In this document: one piece after another, positions 1-7,627 of the stretch
Numbering within the stretch: the first letter of the stretch is position 1
Layout: every line of letters begins with the position of its first letter
NCBI GenBank assembly: GCA_031277095.1
Contig: JAISLU010000043.1
Coordinates: 1-48,143, forward strand
Direction of reading: 5' to 3'
Source of the DNA: Synergistaceae bacterium
GTDB lineage: Bacteria; Synergistota; Synergistia; Synergistales; Aminobacteriaceae
DNA: 48,143 bases
Notes under the pieces: generated by a model
Database searches by the model: none
The model's input: only the letters and a program-made list of their open reading frames with translations
Told to the model about the DNA's origin: nothing
Program-made: the position numbers and the translations under genes

Positions 1-255
1 GCGAAGTACAAGATTGTGGTGGCCGACAAAGCCGACGCGACCCAGACCGATGAAGGCGAAGCCTCCACGAAGCCCGAAGGCTCTGGTCCTGCGCCCGAGC
101 CGGAACCCGAACCAGAACCAGAACCAGAACCAGAACCGGAACCCGAGCCGACCCCAACCCCCGGCAAGAAGTCCAGCGGCGGCGGTTGCGATGCGGGATT
201 CGCCGGACTGGCCCTGCTCCTCGCGGCTCCTCTGTTCCTCCGCAAGAAGGACTAA
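1..255 (+). CDS. C-terminal end of a Synergist-CTERM surface protein (partial)
   Basis: The frame is open from base 1, so the gene begins upstream of the window; only the last 84 codons are seen. A run of alternating Pro-Glu residues (about bases 90-153) leads into Pro-Thr, then a Gly/Ser segment, the hydrophobic helix CDAGFAGLALLLA and a basic tail ending RKKD. Small-residue segment, Cys, helix and positive tail in this order are the Synergist-CTERM sorting signal known from Synergistota, so the protein is probably exported and processed or anchored at its C-terminus. The Pro-Glu run would be an extended spacer between domain and anchor. The function of the missing N-terminal part cannot be told. 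Confidence 0.75.
   Translation, partial: AKYKIVVADKADATQTDEGEASTKPEGSGPAPEPEPEPEPEPEPEPEPEPTPTPGKKSSGGGCDAGFAGLALLLAAPLFLRKKD
97..153 (+). repeat. 6-bp tandem repeat coding Pro-Glu
   Basis: About nine imperfect copies of a GAACCN hexamer, in frame, encode the Pro-Glu spacer of the surface protein. It is one of several in-frame short tandem repeats in this window. Confidence 0.85.
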
Positions 256-306
256 TCTGACCGGAAGGGTTTAGCCAGCCCCAACCGACAGCAACAGCGT
301 AACACA

Positions 307-338
307 CAGCGACCCCCTCGCGGGGGCCGCTGTTTATT
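307..338 (+). terminator. Intrinsic terminator after the surface protein gene
   Basis: CAGCG at 307-311 pairs with CGCTG at 328-332, with an inner C5/G5 stem and a short loop, followed by a T-rich tail (TGTTTATT). It lies about 50 bases after the stop codon of the upstream gene. Confidence 0.75.
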
Positions 339-388
339 GGCCTGTTCAAGCATTGCAAATCTTTCAGGTGTAGGGTACCGTAAATATT

Positions 389-466
389 AAAACGTATCAT
401 TATACGTATCACAATCAGGCGGGGTTGAAATAGTCCCGCCTCTGGATAGAAAAAAACTGGATAGAA
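389..466 (+). promoter_or_regulatory. Leader with nested repeats upstream of the HicB-like remnant
   Basis: ACGTATCA occurs twice, 12 bases apart (392-399 and 404-411), and the same bases form an inverted repeat ACGTAT-CATT-ATACGT (392-407). Next comes a 7-bp hairpin, AGGCGGG (417-423) with CCCGCCT (435-441), and then a direct repeat CTGGATAGAA (442-451 and 457-466). HicB antitoxins bind palindromes in their own promoters, so the first element could be a relic operator; that is inference. No clear -35/-10 pair was found. Confidence 0.4.
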
Positions 467-477
467 GGAGGTAGGCC

Positions 478-540
478 ATGCGCGATCAATATATTTTCCC
501 TGCAGTATTGCACCCCGAGGGTGATATTAGTTGGTGTTAA
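478..540 (+). pseudogene. HicB antitoxin N-terminal remnant (20 codons)
   Basis: A strong Shine-Dalgarno (GAAGGAGGT, 466-474) precedes an ATG that opens only 20 codons. The peptide starts MRDQYIFPAVLHPEGDIS, which resembles the first strand of HicB-family antitoxins (typically M+xxYxFPAxxxxEDGxxS followed by FPDLPGC). The rest of the fold is absent and no HicA is seen nearby. A terminator hairpin begins a few bases after the stop. It may be the stump of a deleted hicB, or a retained small ORF. Translation signals are intact, so the peptide might still be made. Confidence 0.5.
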
Positions 541-546
541 AAAAAT

Positions 547-575
547 AAAAAACCCGCCTCGTGAGCGGGGTTTTG
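547..575. terminator. Bidirectional terminator between HicB remnant and tRNA genes
   Basis: AAAACCCGC pairs with GCGGGGTTTT around a CTCGTGA loop. On the minus strand the stem is followed by a long T-rich tail, so it is a strong terminator for the tRNA pair. On the plus strand a four-T tail follows, so it can also end the HicB-like transcript. Confidence 0.8.
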
Positions 576-606
576 TGCTTATTGGACGTTATCGGATTTT
601 GTGATA

Positions 607-683
607 TGGCGCGGCAGACAGGATTCGAACCCACGACCTAAGGCTCCGTAGGCCTTCGCTCTATCCAACTGAGCTACTGCCGC
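607..683 (-). tRNA. tRNA-Arg (anticodon ACG)
   Basis: The reverse strand folds into a full cloverleaf. The acceptor stem is GCGGCAG with CTGCCGC, discriminator G, and CCA is encoded (607-609). The anticodon stem AAGGC/GCCTT encloses the loop CTACGGA, giving anticodon ACG, normally converted to inosine to read CGU, CGC and CGA. The T arm has GGTTCGAATCC. It is the second gene of a two-tRNA transcript. Confidence 0.95.
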
Positions 684-692
684 ACTTTATCA

Positions 693-785
693 TGGCGGTG
701 AGTGAGAGATTCGAACTCTCGATAGAGGTTTAATCCCTATACTCGCTTAGCAGGCGAGTGCCTTCAGCCTCTCGGCCAACTCACC
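693..785 (-). tRNA. tRNA-Ser (anticodon GCU)
   Basis: A 93-base class II tRNA with a long variable arm. The acceptor stem is GGTGAGT with ACTCACC and CCA is encoded at 693-695. The anticodon stem CTCGC/GCGAG encloses CTGCTAA, giving anticodon GCU (AGC/AGU codons). It lies 9 bases upstream of tRNA-Arg in the transcript. Confidence 0.95.
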
Positions 786-809
786 TAAAACCTTTCGAGT
801 TCTGAATAC

Positions 810-837
810 ATTATATCGCCTGGACCTTTCTTGTCAA
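810..837 (-). promoter_or_regulatory. Sigma70-type promoter of the tRNA pair
   Basis: On the reverse strand a perfect TTGACA (-35, 837-832) and a perfect TATAAT (-10, 815-810) are separated by 16 bases. Transcription would start about 15 bases before tRNA-Ser. Confidence 0.85.
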
Positions 838-1014
838 CTCAGCCGACGAGCCTGGGCAAACTTCCATACGACCCTCATGCGATGAATGCTGTATTATACT
901 ATGGTCGGACGTAAGTGCCGTAAACTTGGCCACTGGATAAAGCGTGACCTTCAAACCCCCTGAGTTTGAACGTTTACGATAACATATGCTTTGAGGAATG
1001 GGAGAGTTGAAAGA

Positions 1015-2811
1015 ATGGATTGGCTTTTAGTGATTGCCGGCATCGTTCTGTTGACCGCCGCGATGGCTTTCGCTTGTACGACGGTGCTGGTGGGCAAGGA
1101 GGCCTCGGAGACCGGGGAGGTTTTGGTGGGGCACAACGAGGACAGCGGCGGGCGCTACGTGATGAAGACGCATCTTGTGCCCGCGGCGTCTTACGGAAAG
1201 ACCGTCCGAACCATCCGTTTCGAGCTGGAGACGGCCCTGTTGGACCTGCCCGAGGAACGGCCGAAACTTTTTTGGTCAGAGGCGCGCCTTTCCGTCTCGG
1301 GCGGAGGCGCGTCCTTCTGCGACCTTTACGTCAACGGGTATGGAGTCGTCCTGTGCAGCGACAACTGCGGCAAATCCAGGGAAGACGCCCCCCAGCTGAC
1401 GGAGGGAGGGATCGGTTACGGCCTTCGCCGGTTGACGGCGGAGCGGGCGCGGTCCGCCTATAACGCCGTCGAGGTCGCCAGCGCCCTTCTCGACCGATAC
1501 GGCTATATCGACAGCGGGCGCAGCTATCACTTCGCCGACAAAAACGAGATCTGGGTCCTTCAGGTCGTCAACGGAAAGCACTACGCCGTAAAACGCCTGC
1601 AGGACGACGAAATCTACGTGAATCCCAATCATTACACCATCCGGCAACCCGACCCCCACGGCCCGGGGTTTGAAAAACTGCTTTCCTACGCCATTCGGCG
1701 CGGCTGGCACGACCCGCAAAACGGAGAATTCGACTTTGCCCGCTCCTGCCAGGCCCCGGACTCTTACCGCTCCGTACGCAACATACATCGCCACCGGAGG
1801 GGATTGGAGATTCTGCTGGAGAAGGAGATGGACCCCTCCGCCGAACTGCCGTTTTCGGTAAAACCCTCCCGCAAGATCGGGGTCGAGGATATCAAAAAGG
1901 TTCTGCGCTGCCACTTCGAGGATACGCCTCAAGACGTCTCCGGGGGCGGCACCCCGCACTTCATGAGAACGCGCCCCGTATGCGTCTCCACGACGCTGGA
2001 AAGCACCGTCGTTCAAATCAGAGAAAACCATGACATGACCCTGATCTGGCGCGCTTTGGGGCGGCCGTGCCTCTCGCCTTATTCCCCCTGGTATTTCGGC
2101 ATTGAGCGGGTTCCCGGCGCCTACGCCGGAGACCCGGAGGAGGCCGTGAAAACCCACTTCTCCGTGCCTCCGTCGGACGTGGACTACTCCAGGGACGAGG
2201 CATGGTTCCGCTATACGGACCTACAGGCCGCGGTAGACCCGCTTTACGAGACAAAAGCGGCGAAGGTCAAGGAGGCCATCGCGGAGTTTGAAAGCACCCT
2301 GAACAGCGAGGTGCGTTACTTCGAGCCCCTGGCCCTGGAACATTTCAACACAGATCCCGAGAAGGCCAGAGGGCTGTTGACCGGCTCCGTTGCCGATTGG
2401 ACGGATCGTGCGCTGCAAAAGCTGGACGAACTCTACGGGGAATCAGGCGTTCTAGCGATCGAGCTCCCCGACGAAATCCGCGTGGACGCCAGCGCCGAGA
2501 AAACCTTTTCGGTCCGAGTGCCCGTCGGTGACGCCGATCACGGCTTCGATGTGAAAAACCTGGCTCTGGAGAAAACGCTGTTTGGCCCTCACTACGCGCC
2601 CTACACCAAGTGGTCGAGAGCCCTGGAGGCGACCCAGGAAGAGGGAAAACTCCGGATTTCCTTCCCGGTGGGCGAGTGGGGGAGAAATGCCGTTCCCTGT
2701 CTCACTGATATGTGGCTGATTCTGGAGGATGAAGAGGGCCGGCGTATGGTGGGAAAGGGCTTGACGACTTTGATCCCGGCTTCGGGAGCCGAAACATGCG
2801 ACTGCGCATAA
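1015..2811 (+). CDS. C69-family dipeptidase, secreted
   Basis: Predicted dipeptidase of the peptidase C69 (PepD-like) family, N-terminal-nucleophile hydrolases acting on dipeptides. From ATG 1015 it has 598 residues, with a hydrophobic leader (about residues 3-20) and then ACTTVLVGKEAS and LVGHNED. Cys21 is the predicted catalytic nucleophile, exposed once the leader is removed. A TTG at 991 would add eight residues, but a GGGAG lies about ten bases before ATG 1015. The leader implies periplasmic or cell-surface action. The 3' end overlaps the next peptidase gene by 16 bases, so the two are probably translationally coupled. This fits a peptide-fermenting lifestyle, which is an inference. Confidence 0.85.
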   Translation: MDWLLVIAGIVLLTAAMAFACTTVLVGKEASETGEVLVGHNEDSGGRYVMKTHLVPAASYGKTVRTIRFELETALLDLPEERPKLFWSEARLSVSGGGASFCDLYVNGYGVVLCSDNCGKSREDAPQLTEGGIGYGLRRLTAERARSAYNAVEVASALLDRYGYIDSGRSYHFADKNEIWVLQVVNGKHYAVKRLQDDEIYVNPNHYTIRQPDPHGPGFEKLLSYAIRRGWHDPQNGEFDFARSCQAPDSYRSVRNIHRHRRGLEILLEKEMDPSAELPFSVKPSRKIGVEDIKKVLRCHFEDTPQDVSGGGTPHFMRTRPVCVSTTLESTVVQIRENHDMTLIWRALGRPCLSPYSPWYFGIERVPGAYAGDPEEAVKTHFSVPPSDVDYSRDEAWFRYTDLQAAVDPLYETKAAKVKEAIAEFESTLNSEVRYFEPLALEHFNTDPEKARGLLTGSVADWTDRALQKLDELYGESGVLAIELPDEIRVDASAEKTFSVRVPVGDADHGFDVKNLALEKTLFGPHYAPYTKWSRALEATQEEGKLRISFPVGEWGRNAVPCLTDMWLILEDEEGRRMVGKGLTTLIPASGAETCDCA

Positions 2812-3944
2812 GGGACTACGGTATAAAGGTGGGCGTCATGACGCCTGGGCCGAGGAACTCCATCGCCGACGTGGAGGGCGTGACGGTCGGGCACTGCGCG
2901 GAGGACGATTTTTTGAAGGGGGTACATACCGGTGTGACGGTGGTGGTGCCCGCAGAGGGATCGATGTTTCGCGAAAAATTGCCCGCCGCCGTCAGCGTAT
3001 TCAACGGGTTCGGCAAAAGCGCCGGCCTGATGCAGATAGAGGAAAAGGGAACTCTGGAAACGGCCATCGTCCTGACGGGAGTCTCCAGCGTCGGGGTTTT
3101 GTACGACGCCCTTTTTCGACGGGAGATGGAGCGGGACGCGGAAATTTGCCGCGCCGAGGGCAGTGTCAATCCCGTAATCTGCGAATGCAACGACAGTTTT
3201 CTCAACGACGCCCGGCTCTCCCGACTTGGCCGCGAACATCTGGACGCCGCCTTTTTCTCCGCGTCCTCCGACTTTGCGGAAGGTTCCGCAGGAGCGGGGC
3301 GGGGAATGTCCTGTTTTCAGCTCAAGGGCGGGATCGGCAGCGCCTCGAGAGTCGTGAATTTGCCCGCTGCGGACTCCACGGTCCCGGGCCTATCGGGCGG
3401 AAATGAGCGAATCGGAAACTTCACTGTAGGGGTTCTGGTCCTCGCCAATTTTGGGACCTTATCCTGCCTGACTATAGCGGGCCGGCACTTAGGGCCCCAG
3501 ATCGAGGCTGCAATGGGGGCTTCAATGCAGGCTTCGATACAGGCTTCAATACAGGCTTCAACGGAGAAAGCACCGGAGAAGGGGGCAGAACGCGGTTCCG
3601 TTATCATCGTCGTCGCGACGGACGCTCCGCTGGATTCGCGGCAATTGAAGCGTCTCGCCCATCGCAGCTTTCTCGGCATAGGGCGTACAGGGTCCTTTGC
3701 CGGCGACGGCAGCGGAGATGTGGCCGTCGCCTTCTCGACGGCTTGCCGCATTCCCCACGCTTCGCCCGAAAACGGCTGCGTCCTTTGCAAAATCCTGCAC
3801 GAAAACCACATCGATCCTTTCTTCAAAGGGACGGCGGAGGCCGTCGAGGAAGCGGTCTTGAACGCTCTCGCCGCGGCCGAGCCCATGAAGGGCCGAGACG
3901 GCAACCAGCGGCGTAGTCTGAGCGAGTTCCTGCCCGCGCTTTAA
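2796..3944 (+). CDS. P1-family (DmpA/BapA-type) aminopeptidase
   Basis: A 382-residue member of the DmpA/BapA family, self-cleaving Ntn-like aminopeptidases that release N-terminal or beta-linked residues. The N-terminus reads PGPRNSIADVEGVTVGH, typical of the family. The segment GNFTVGVLVLANFG precedes the subunit boundary. The conserved GDGSGD motif holds the predicted nucleophile Ser306. Between these lies an unusual low-complexity insert of 12-bp repeats (Ala-Ser-Ile-Gln) in the loop before the cleavage site. The gene overlaps the C69 dipeptidase by 16 bases and shares its transcript. Substrate specificity cannot be read from the sequence. Confidence 0.85.
   Translation: MRLRIRDYGIKVGVMTPGPRNSIADVEGVTVGHCAEDDFLKGVHTGVTVVVPAEGSMFREKLPAAVSVFNGFGKSAGLMQIEEKGTLETAIVLTGVSSVGVLYDALFRREMERDAEICRAEGSVNPVICECNDSFLNDARLSRLGREHLDAAFFSASSDFAEGSAGAGRGMSCFQLKGGIGSASRVVNLPAADSTVPGLSGGNERIGNFTVGVLVLANFGTLSCLTIAGRHLGPQIEAAMGASMQASIQASIQASTEKAPEKGAERGSVIIVVATDAPLDSRQLKRLAHRSFLGIGRTGSFAGDGSGDVAVAFSTACRIPHASPENGCVLCKILHENHIDPFFKGTAEAVEEAVLNALAAAEPMKGRDGNQRRSLSEFLPAL
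3507..3566 (+). repeat. 12-bp in-frame tandem repeat in the P1 peptidase
   Basis: Five units, the central three near-identical (GCTTCAATACAG type), encode Ala-Ser-Met/Ile-Gln repeats. The insert sits in the linker between the two halves of the peptidase. Confidence 0.85.
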
Positions 3945-3958
3945 GGAGGGTTCTGCTC

Positions 3959-4633
3959 ATGATGTCTTCCTCGCTGTACTGGCCTGTGACGATATCGTTT
4001 TTTGGGGTTTTTCACGGTTACGTCCTGTGGAAATTTTTGCCCTGTGTCGCTAAACCCCGGCGATTGACGGTATCGCTGATATACTTTGTCTTCGCGGCGA
4101 TTTTTCTGGGTTTTCCGATTCTTTTACGGTACGGTTTGGTCGATGGGAAGTGGCGTTGGACGGAGATCCTGTTTGCCTTGTCGATCACGGAGTTTGTGAT
4201 CGTGGGCATGGTCTGTTCGGCTGTGGTGTTCGCGGACGTTTTGAAGATCTGCTTGGGGCTGTGGGACCGGTGGCGTAAAACAAATCTGGAATCTCGAATC
4301 ACCCCGGGGAAGGTGGCCTTTTTTTCCCTCGCGGCGGTGGCGTGCGTTGTTTTTTACGGGTGTTTCGAGGCTTGGAACGTGCGAAGGGTGGATATCCTCA
4401 TTCCAACCGGAAAGCTCCCTCCGGGGATCGACCGCAAATCCGGGCTTACGCTTCTCGACGACAGATCTGTGGAGGCGGGAGGGATAGTGATCGTCGGATT
4501 GGACGACTACACCGAAATGTGGCCGCCGCCGCTGAACGGGCGGGAGGATCGTTTTGTCCTTCTCCTGAAACATCACCCGCAGATACCGAGATTCGGAGCG
4601 GGGAAATTCGACCTCGTGAAGGAACGGAAATAA
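3959..4633 (+). pseudogene. Membrane metallophosphoesterase with its catalytic core deleted
   Basis: ATG 3959 follows AGGAGG and opens 224 codons. The N-terminal half has about four predicted membrane helices. The next part, RRVDILIPTGKLPPGID, matches the strand just before the catalytic core of YkuE/YaeI-type calcineurin-like phosphoesterases. After it the sequence jumps to LTLLDDRSVEAGGIVIVGLDD and FVLLLKHHPQIP, which normally lie near the C-terminus. The metal-binding SDxH, GDxx and GNHE motifs are missing, and the protein stops just before the expected GHTHGGQ. An internal in-frame deletion plus a C-terminal truncation therefore leaves a protein unlikely to have phosphoesterase activity. 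The reading frame and ribosome site remain intact, so a membrane stub may still be made. Confidence 0.6.
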
Positions 4634-4685
4634 AAACCGAACGAAAATAAAAACCGAGATGAGAACAGAAATAAACAGAAATAAA
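4626..4685 (+). repeat. A-rich imperfect tandem repeats
   Basis: GAAATAAAAACCGA-like units (4626-4660), then CAGAAATAAA twice (4666-4685), lie across and just after the end of the phosphoesterase remnant. No function is evident. Confidence 0.6.
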
Positions 4686-4724
4686 GTCTGATAAATCTTA
4701 GGGGTAAGGTTCGACGCAGGCGGG

Positions 4725-4754
4725 TTATCCATTTTTCCCTACTGTTGTTATACT
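4725..4754 (+). promoter_or_regulatory. Possible promoter for the SpoIID/LytB gene cluster
   Basis: TATACT (4749-4754, followed by AT) is a good -10 element. TTATCC (4725-4730), 18 bases upstream, is a weak -35. It would serve the gene starting at 4885 and perhaps the genes after it. Confidence 0.4.
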
Positions 4755-4884
4755 ATAGCCATGTTGTGACGCACTTTCAGACACATTGTTATATTTCGAG
4801 AAAATATAATTTTATGAAGAGCGTTCGCAATGCCGGAGGAGAACAAGAAAAATCGAATACCGTATGCCGTTGGAGGTAGTTCTT

Positions 4885-6474
4885 TTGCATAATTTGCAGA
4901 ACTTGCAAAATACGTTCAAGCTGTGTCTTTTGTCGTTGTCGTGGATTTTGACGTTCGTCTCCTGCGCGGAGTCCCGGGACATCTACGTGCGCCTGTCGGA
5001 CCGACCGTCCAGCGCCGCTTTGACGTCGGAGGGAGCGATGACTCTTGTCGACGCCGGGGGGAAAAGTCATGGACTGGGAAAGTCGGCGGTGTTGACCCGT
5101 TCCGGCGCTTCCGCCGTGGTGGGGAAGCACAAATATCCCCTCCCCGTCTACATCTCCAGCCCGAAACTTCTGGGTTTCAACGGCAGAAAATACAGGGGAA
5201 AGTTTTTTCTCACCAAAGAGTTCGTTCTGATCAACGTCCTGGACGTGGAGGACTACATTCGCGGCGTGCTGCCCGCGGAGGCCAGCTCCAACTGGCCCAA
5301 AGAATATCTGAAGGTCCAGGCGATAATCTCGCGTACTTACGGGCTGCGTCAGAGCCTGAACCGCTCGGCCCGGGGCTACGACGTCGTCGACAACACCTCC
5401 GACCAGGTTTACAAAGGGGCGGGAGTGGAGACCTCCGCCGCAAATCAAGCCATCAAGGAAACCGAAGGAAAGGTTCTGGCCTACAAGGACGCCTTGGCTT
5501 TCACTCCCTTTCACTCCGACAGCGGCGGTCATACCGCAACCAACGCCCACGTGTGGGGTAAAGACGTCCCCTACTTGAAGGGGGTGAGGGAACCCGTCTC
5601 GTATTCGTCTCCCAACGCGAGCTGGACCGCCAAGATACCTGCCTCGCAGGTGCAGGCTGCGCTTTCCAAAATGGGGAGCGGCGTAGGCCGGATCCAGGAA
5701 ATCCGCGTGGCGGAGACCGATTCCGCAGGGCGGGCGATAAATCTGACTTTCGTGGGAAGCAACGGTTCGTCGTCTGTAAAATCCAGCCTTTTTAGAACGA
5801 CGATAGGCCCCAACCTTTTGAAAAGCACGATGCTGACCGCCGGCACCCCTGAAGCGAAGGGTCATGAAGACGAAACACCCGAGACGAAACCCGATGTCCT
5901 GAAGCCGAAACGGCCCTTGGACGTTTCCGAGGAGAGCGGCCCATTGTTTAATAAAACCTTGCTGACGGATGCGCCCATATTGGAAAGCGAAGAGGTGCAG
6001 TTGATGCGTATGACTTCGGACGGGGTGTTCACCTCGGCGGAATTGATGGACATGCTGCTGAACCCCGACAAGCGAAAAGACTACCTCAATGTGGGAATCC
6101 AGAGGGGTAACGAGGAAAAAGACGTTCCCAAATCTTCTGCCCAAAAATCTTCTGCCAACAAATCCTCATCTAAATCCTCATCTAGATCTTCTTCTAGATC
6201 CGCTTCTAAATCTTCCAAAAAATCTTCTTCTGACAATAAATCTTCTTCTCGGGCTGCTTTGCCGAAGTCTTTGCCGGAGATGTCGATGCCGGCACTCCGG
6301 TCTAGGGACGTCATACGGGAAGAAAACGGATTTTTCGTCTTTCGGGGCAAAGGATGGGGTCATGGGGTGGGGCTGTCACAATGGGGCGCCCAGGCTCTCG
6401 CCAAAAAAGGATGGTCGGCCGAGCGTATCCTCGAACACTACTATCCCGGAACGGCGGTCAAGCGTTTCAAATGA
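4885..6474 (+). CDS. SpoIID/LytB-domain peptidoglycan protein with large insert
   Basis: Predicted lytic transglycosylase-like protein acting on denuded peptidoglycan. The start chosen is TTG 4885, eight bases after GGAGG (4872-4876); the upstream ATG 4864 has no ribosome site. It is followed by a signal peptide ending near FVSCA, possibly a lipobox. The SpoIID domain includes DYIRGVLPAEASSNWPKE with the conserved Glu, then ISRTYG. The closing motif GKGWGHGVGLSQWGAQ comes only at the very C-terminus. Between the two lies an insert of roughly 170 residues containing a Ser/Lys/Arg-rich repeat. Synergistota do not sporulate, so this is a vegetative LytB-like role rather than spore engulfment. 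Total length 529 residues. Confidence 0.8.
   Translation: MHNLQNLQNTFKLCLLSLSWILTFVSCAESRDIYVRLSDRPSSAALTSEGAMTLVDAGGKSHGLGKSAVLTRSGASAVVGKHKYPLPVYISSPKLLGFNGRKYRGKFFLTKEFVLINVLDVEDYIRGVLPAEASSNWPKEYLKVQAIISRTYGLRQSLNRSARGYDVVDNTSDQVYKGAGVETSAANQAIKETEGKVLAYKDALAFTPFHSDSGGHTATNAHVWGKDVPYLKGVREPVSYSSPNASWTAKIPASQVQAALSKMGSGVGRIQEIRVAETDSAGRAINLTFVGSNGSSSVKSSLFRTTIGPNLLKSTMLTAGTPEAKGHEDETPETKPDVLKPKRPLDVSEESGPLFNKTLLTDAPILESEEVQLMRMTSDGVFTSAELMDMLLNPDKRKDYLNVGIQRGNEEKDVPKSSAQKSSANKSSSKSSSRSSSRSASKSSKKSSSDNKSSSRAALPKSLPEMSMPALRSRDVIREENGFFVFRGKGWGHGVGLSQWGAQALAKKGWSAERILEHYYPGTAVKRFK
6130..6252 (+). repeat. Ser-Lys/Arg codon repeat inside the SpoIID-like gene
   Basis: Imperfect 9- to 12-bp units (AAATCTTCT, TCTAGATCT) encode a Lys/Arg-Ser-Ser-Ser tract in frame. 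It is locally AT-rich compared with the gene around it. Confidence 0.85.
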
Positions 6475-6489
6475 CCGGAGTTTCATGTC

Positions 6490-7590
6490 TTGAATTTTTA
6501 CGATCTCGACGCCTATGACTACCAACTGCCGGAGTCCCAAATAGCCCAGACCCCGGCGGTTCCTCGAGACTCCTCCCGTCTCATGGTGTGGAAGGTCTCC
6601 GAGGGGAAGCGGGAGCATCGCTTGTTTCGAGATATCCCGAGCTGCCTGGCGCCGGGGGATCTTTTGGTGCTGAACGACACGCGAGTTCTTCCGGCGCGGC
6701 TGTGGGGCAGCAAAGAGAAGAGCGGGGGAAAAGCGGAGATTCTGCTGCTGAGTCCCTCGACGCCGGATTTTTGCCTGTGGAGGGCTCTGGTCCGGCCTGG
6801 GCGGCGTTTGCCCGTGGGCGCCGAAATACGGGTGGGCGGCCGCATCTTGTCCGTGGTGGGGCGGGAAGAGGGGGGCGTTCGTGTCTTGCGGGTCGGTACC
6901 GATAAAAAAGACGTGTTCGATTTTCTGGATGAACAGGGAGAGATGCCTTTGCCGCCCTACATCAAAACGGAAAATTTTTCCCAGCGTGAGTCGTACCAGA
7001 CGGTTTTTGCCCTGAAGGACGGCTCCGTGGCGGCGCCCACGGCAAGCCTCCATTTCACCCGAGACCTTCTGGAGCGGATAAAAAACCGGGGCGTGGAGAT
7101 CGCCTGGGTGACGCTGCATGTGGGATTGGGGACGTTCCGCCCGGTTAAAACCCAAGACATCCGAGATCATCCTATTCACGCCGAATACTGCCAGGTCCCG
7201 AGGGCCACGGAGGAGGCGGTGCGAGAATGCCGGCGGAGGCGGGGGCGGGTCGTGGCCGGAGGAACCACCGTCGCCCGAACCCTGGAGTCCATGGCCGTCG
7301 AGGGGGGGGCCGAAGGGTGCTTGGAAAAGGGGCTGGTCCGAGCCGGGGCTATGGACACGAAGCTGTTTATTTACCCGGGCTTTGCCTACAAAGCGGTCGA
7401 TGCCTTGATTACCAATTTTCATCTGCCCAAGAGTTCTCTTTTGATGCTGGTGTCCGCTTTCGTGAATCATCTGGCCGGAGGGGGCCGAGAAGAATTTGCG
7501 CTGACGTCCCTGAGGGAAACGTATTCTATCGCGATATCCGAAGGATACAGATTTTTTTCGTTCGGCGACGCGATGTTCATAGAAAAATAA
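6490..7590 (+). CDS. queA: S-adenosylmethionine:tRNA ribosyltransferase-isomerase QueA
   Basis: Catalyses transfer and isomerisation of the ribosyl moiety of SAM to preQ1-tRNA, forming epoxyqueuosine in tRNAs with GUN anticodons. The family opening YDLDAYDYQLPESQIAQTP and the inner motifs LVLNDTRVLPARL and TFRPVKTQDIRDHPIHAEY are plain. The C-terminal part has the family's ITNFHLPKSSLLMLVSAF. The start is TTG 6490, with GGAG nine bases before it; no in-frame ATG fits. It has 366 residues, slightly longer than most family members. It begins 15 bases after the SpoIID-like gene and belongs to the same block. Confidence 0.95.
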   Translation: MNFYDLDAYDYQLPESQIAQTPAVPRDSSRLMVWKVSEGKREHRLFRDIPSCLAPGDLLVLNDTRVLPARLWGSKEKSGGKAEILLLSPSTPDFCLWRALVRPGRRLPVGAEIRVGGRILSVVGREEGGVRVLRVGTDKKDVFDFLDEQGEMPLPPYIKTENFSQRESYQTVFALKDGSVAAPTASLHFTRDLLERIKNRGVEIAWVTLHVGLGTFRPVKTQDIRDHPIHAEYCQVPRATEEAVRECRRRRGRVVAGGTTVARTLESMAVEGGAEGCLEKGLVRAGAMDTKLFIYPGFAYKAVDALITNFHLPKSSLLMLVSAFVNHLAGGGREEFALTSLRETYSIAISEGYRFFSFGDAMFIEK

Positions 7591-7612
7591 TATATAGGAA
7601 AATAATATAAAA
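7583..7612 (+). repeat. Short A/T repeat between queA and mltG
   Basis: GGAAAATAATATA-like units repeat twice across the queA stop codon and spacer. No promoter or terminator structure was recognised. Confidence 0.5.
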
Positions 7613-7627
7613 AAGCGAATTCTGGCG

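Noticed and set aside
895-900. TATACT before the C69 dipeptidase as a promoter
   Set aside because: No acceptable -35 at 16-18 bases and a long distance to the start codon, so it was not listed.
4885-6474. Sporulation role for the SpoIID-like protein
   Set aside because: No other sporulation genes are seen and the lineage is not spore-forming; a vegetative LytB-like role is more likely.
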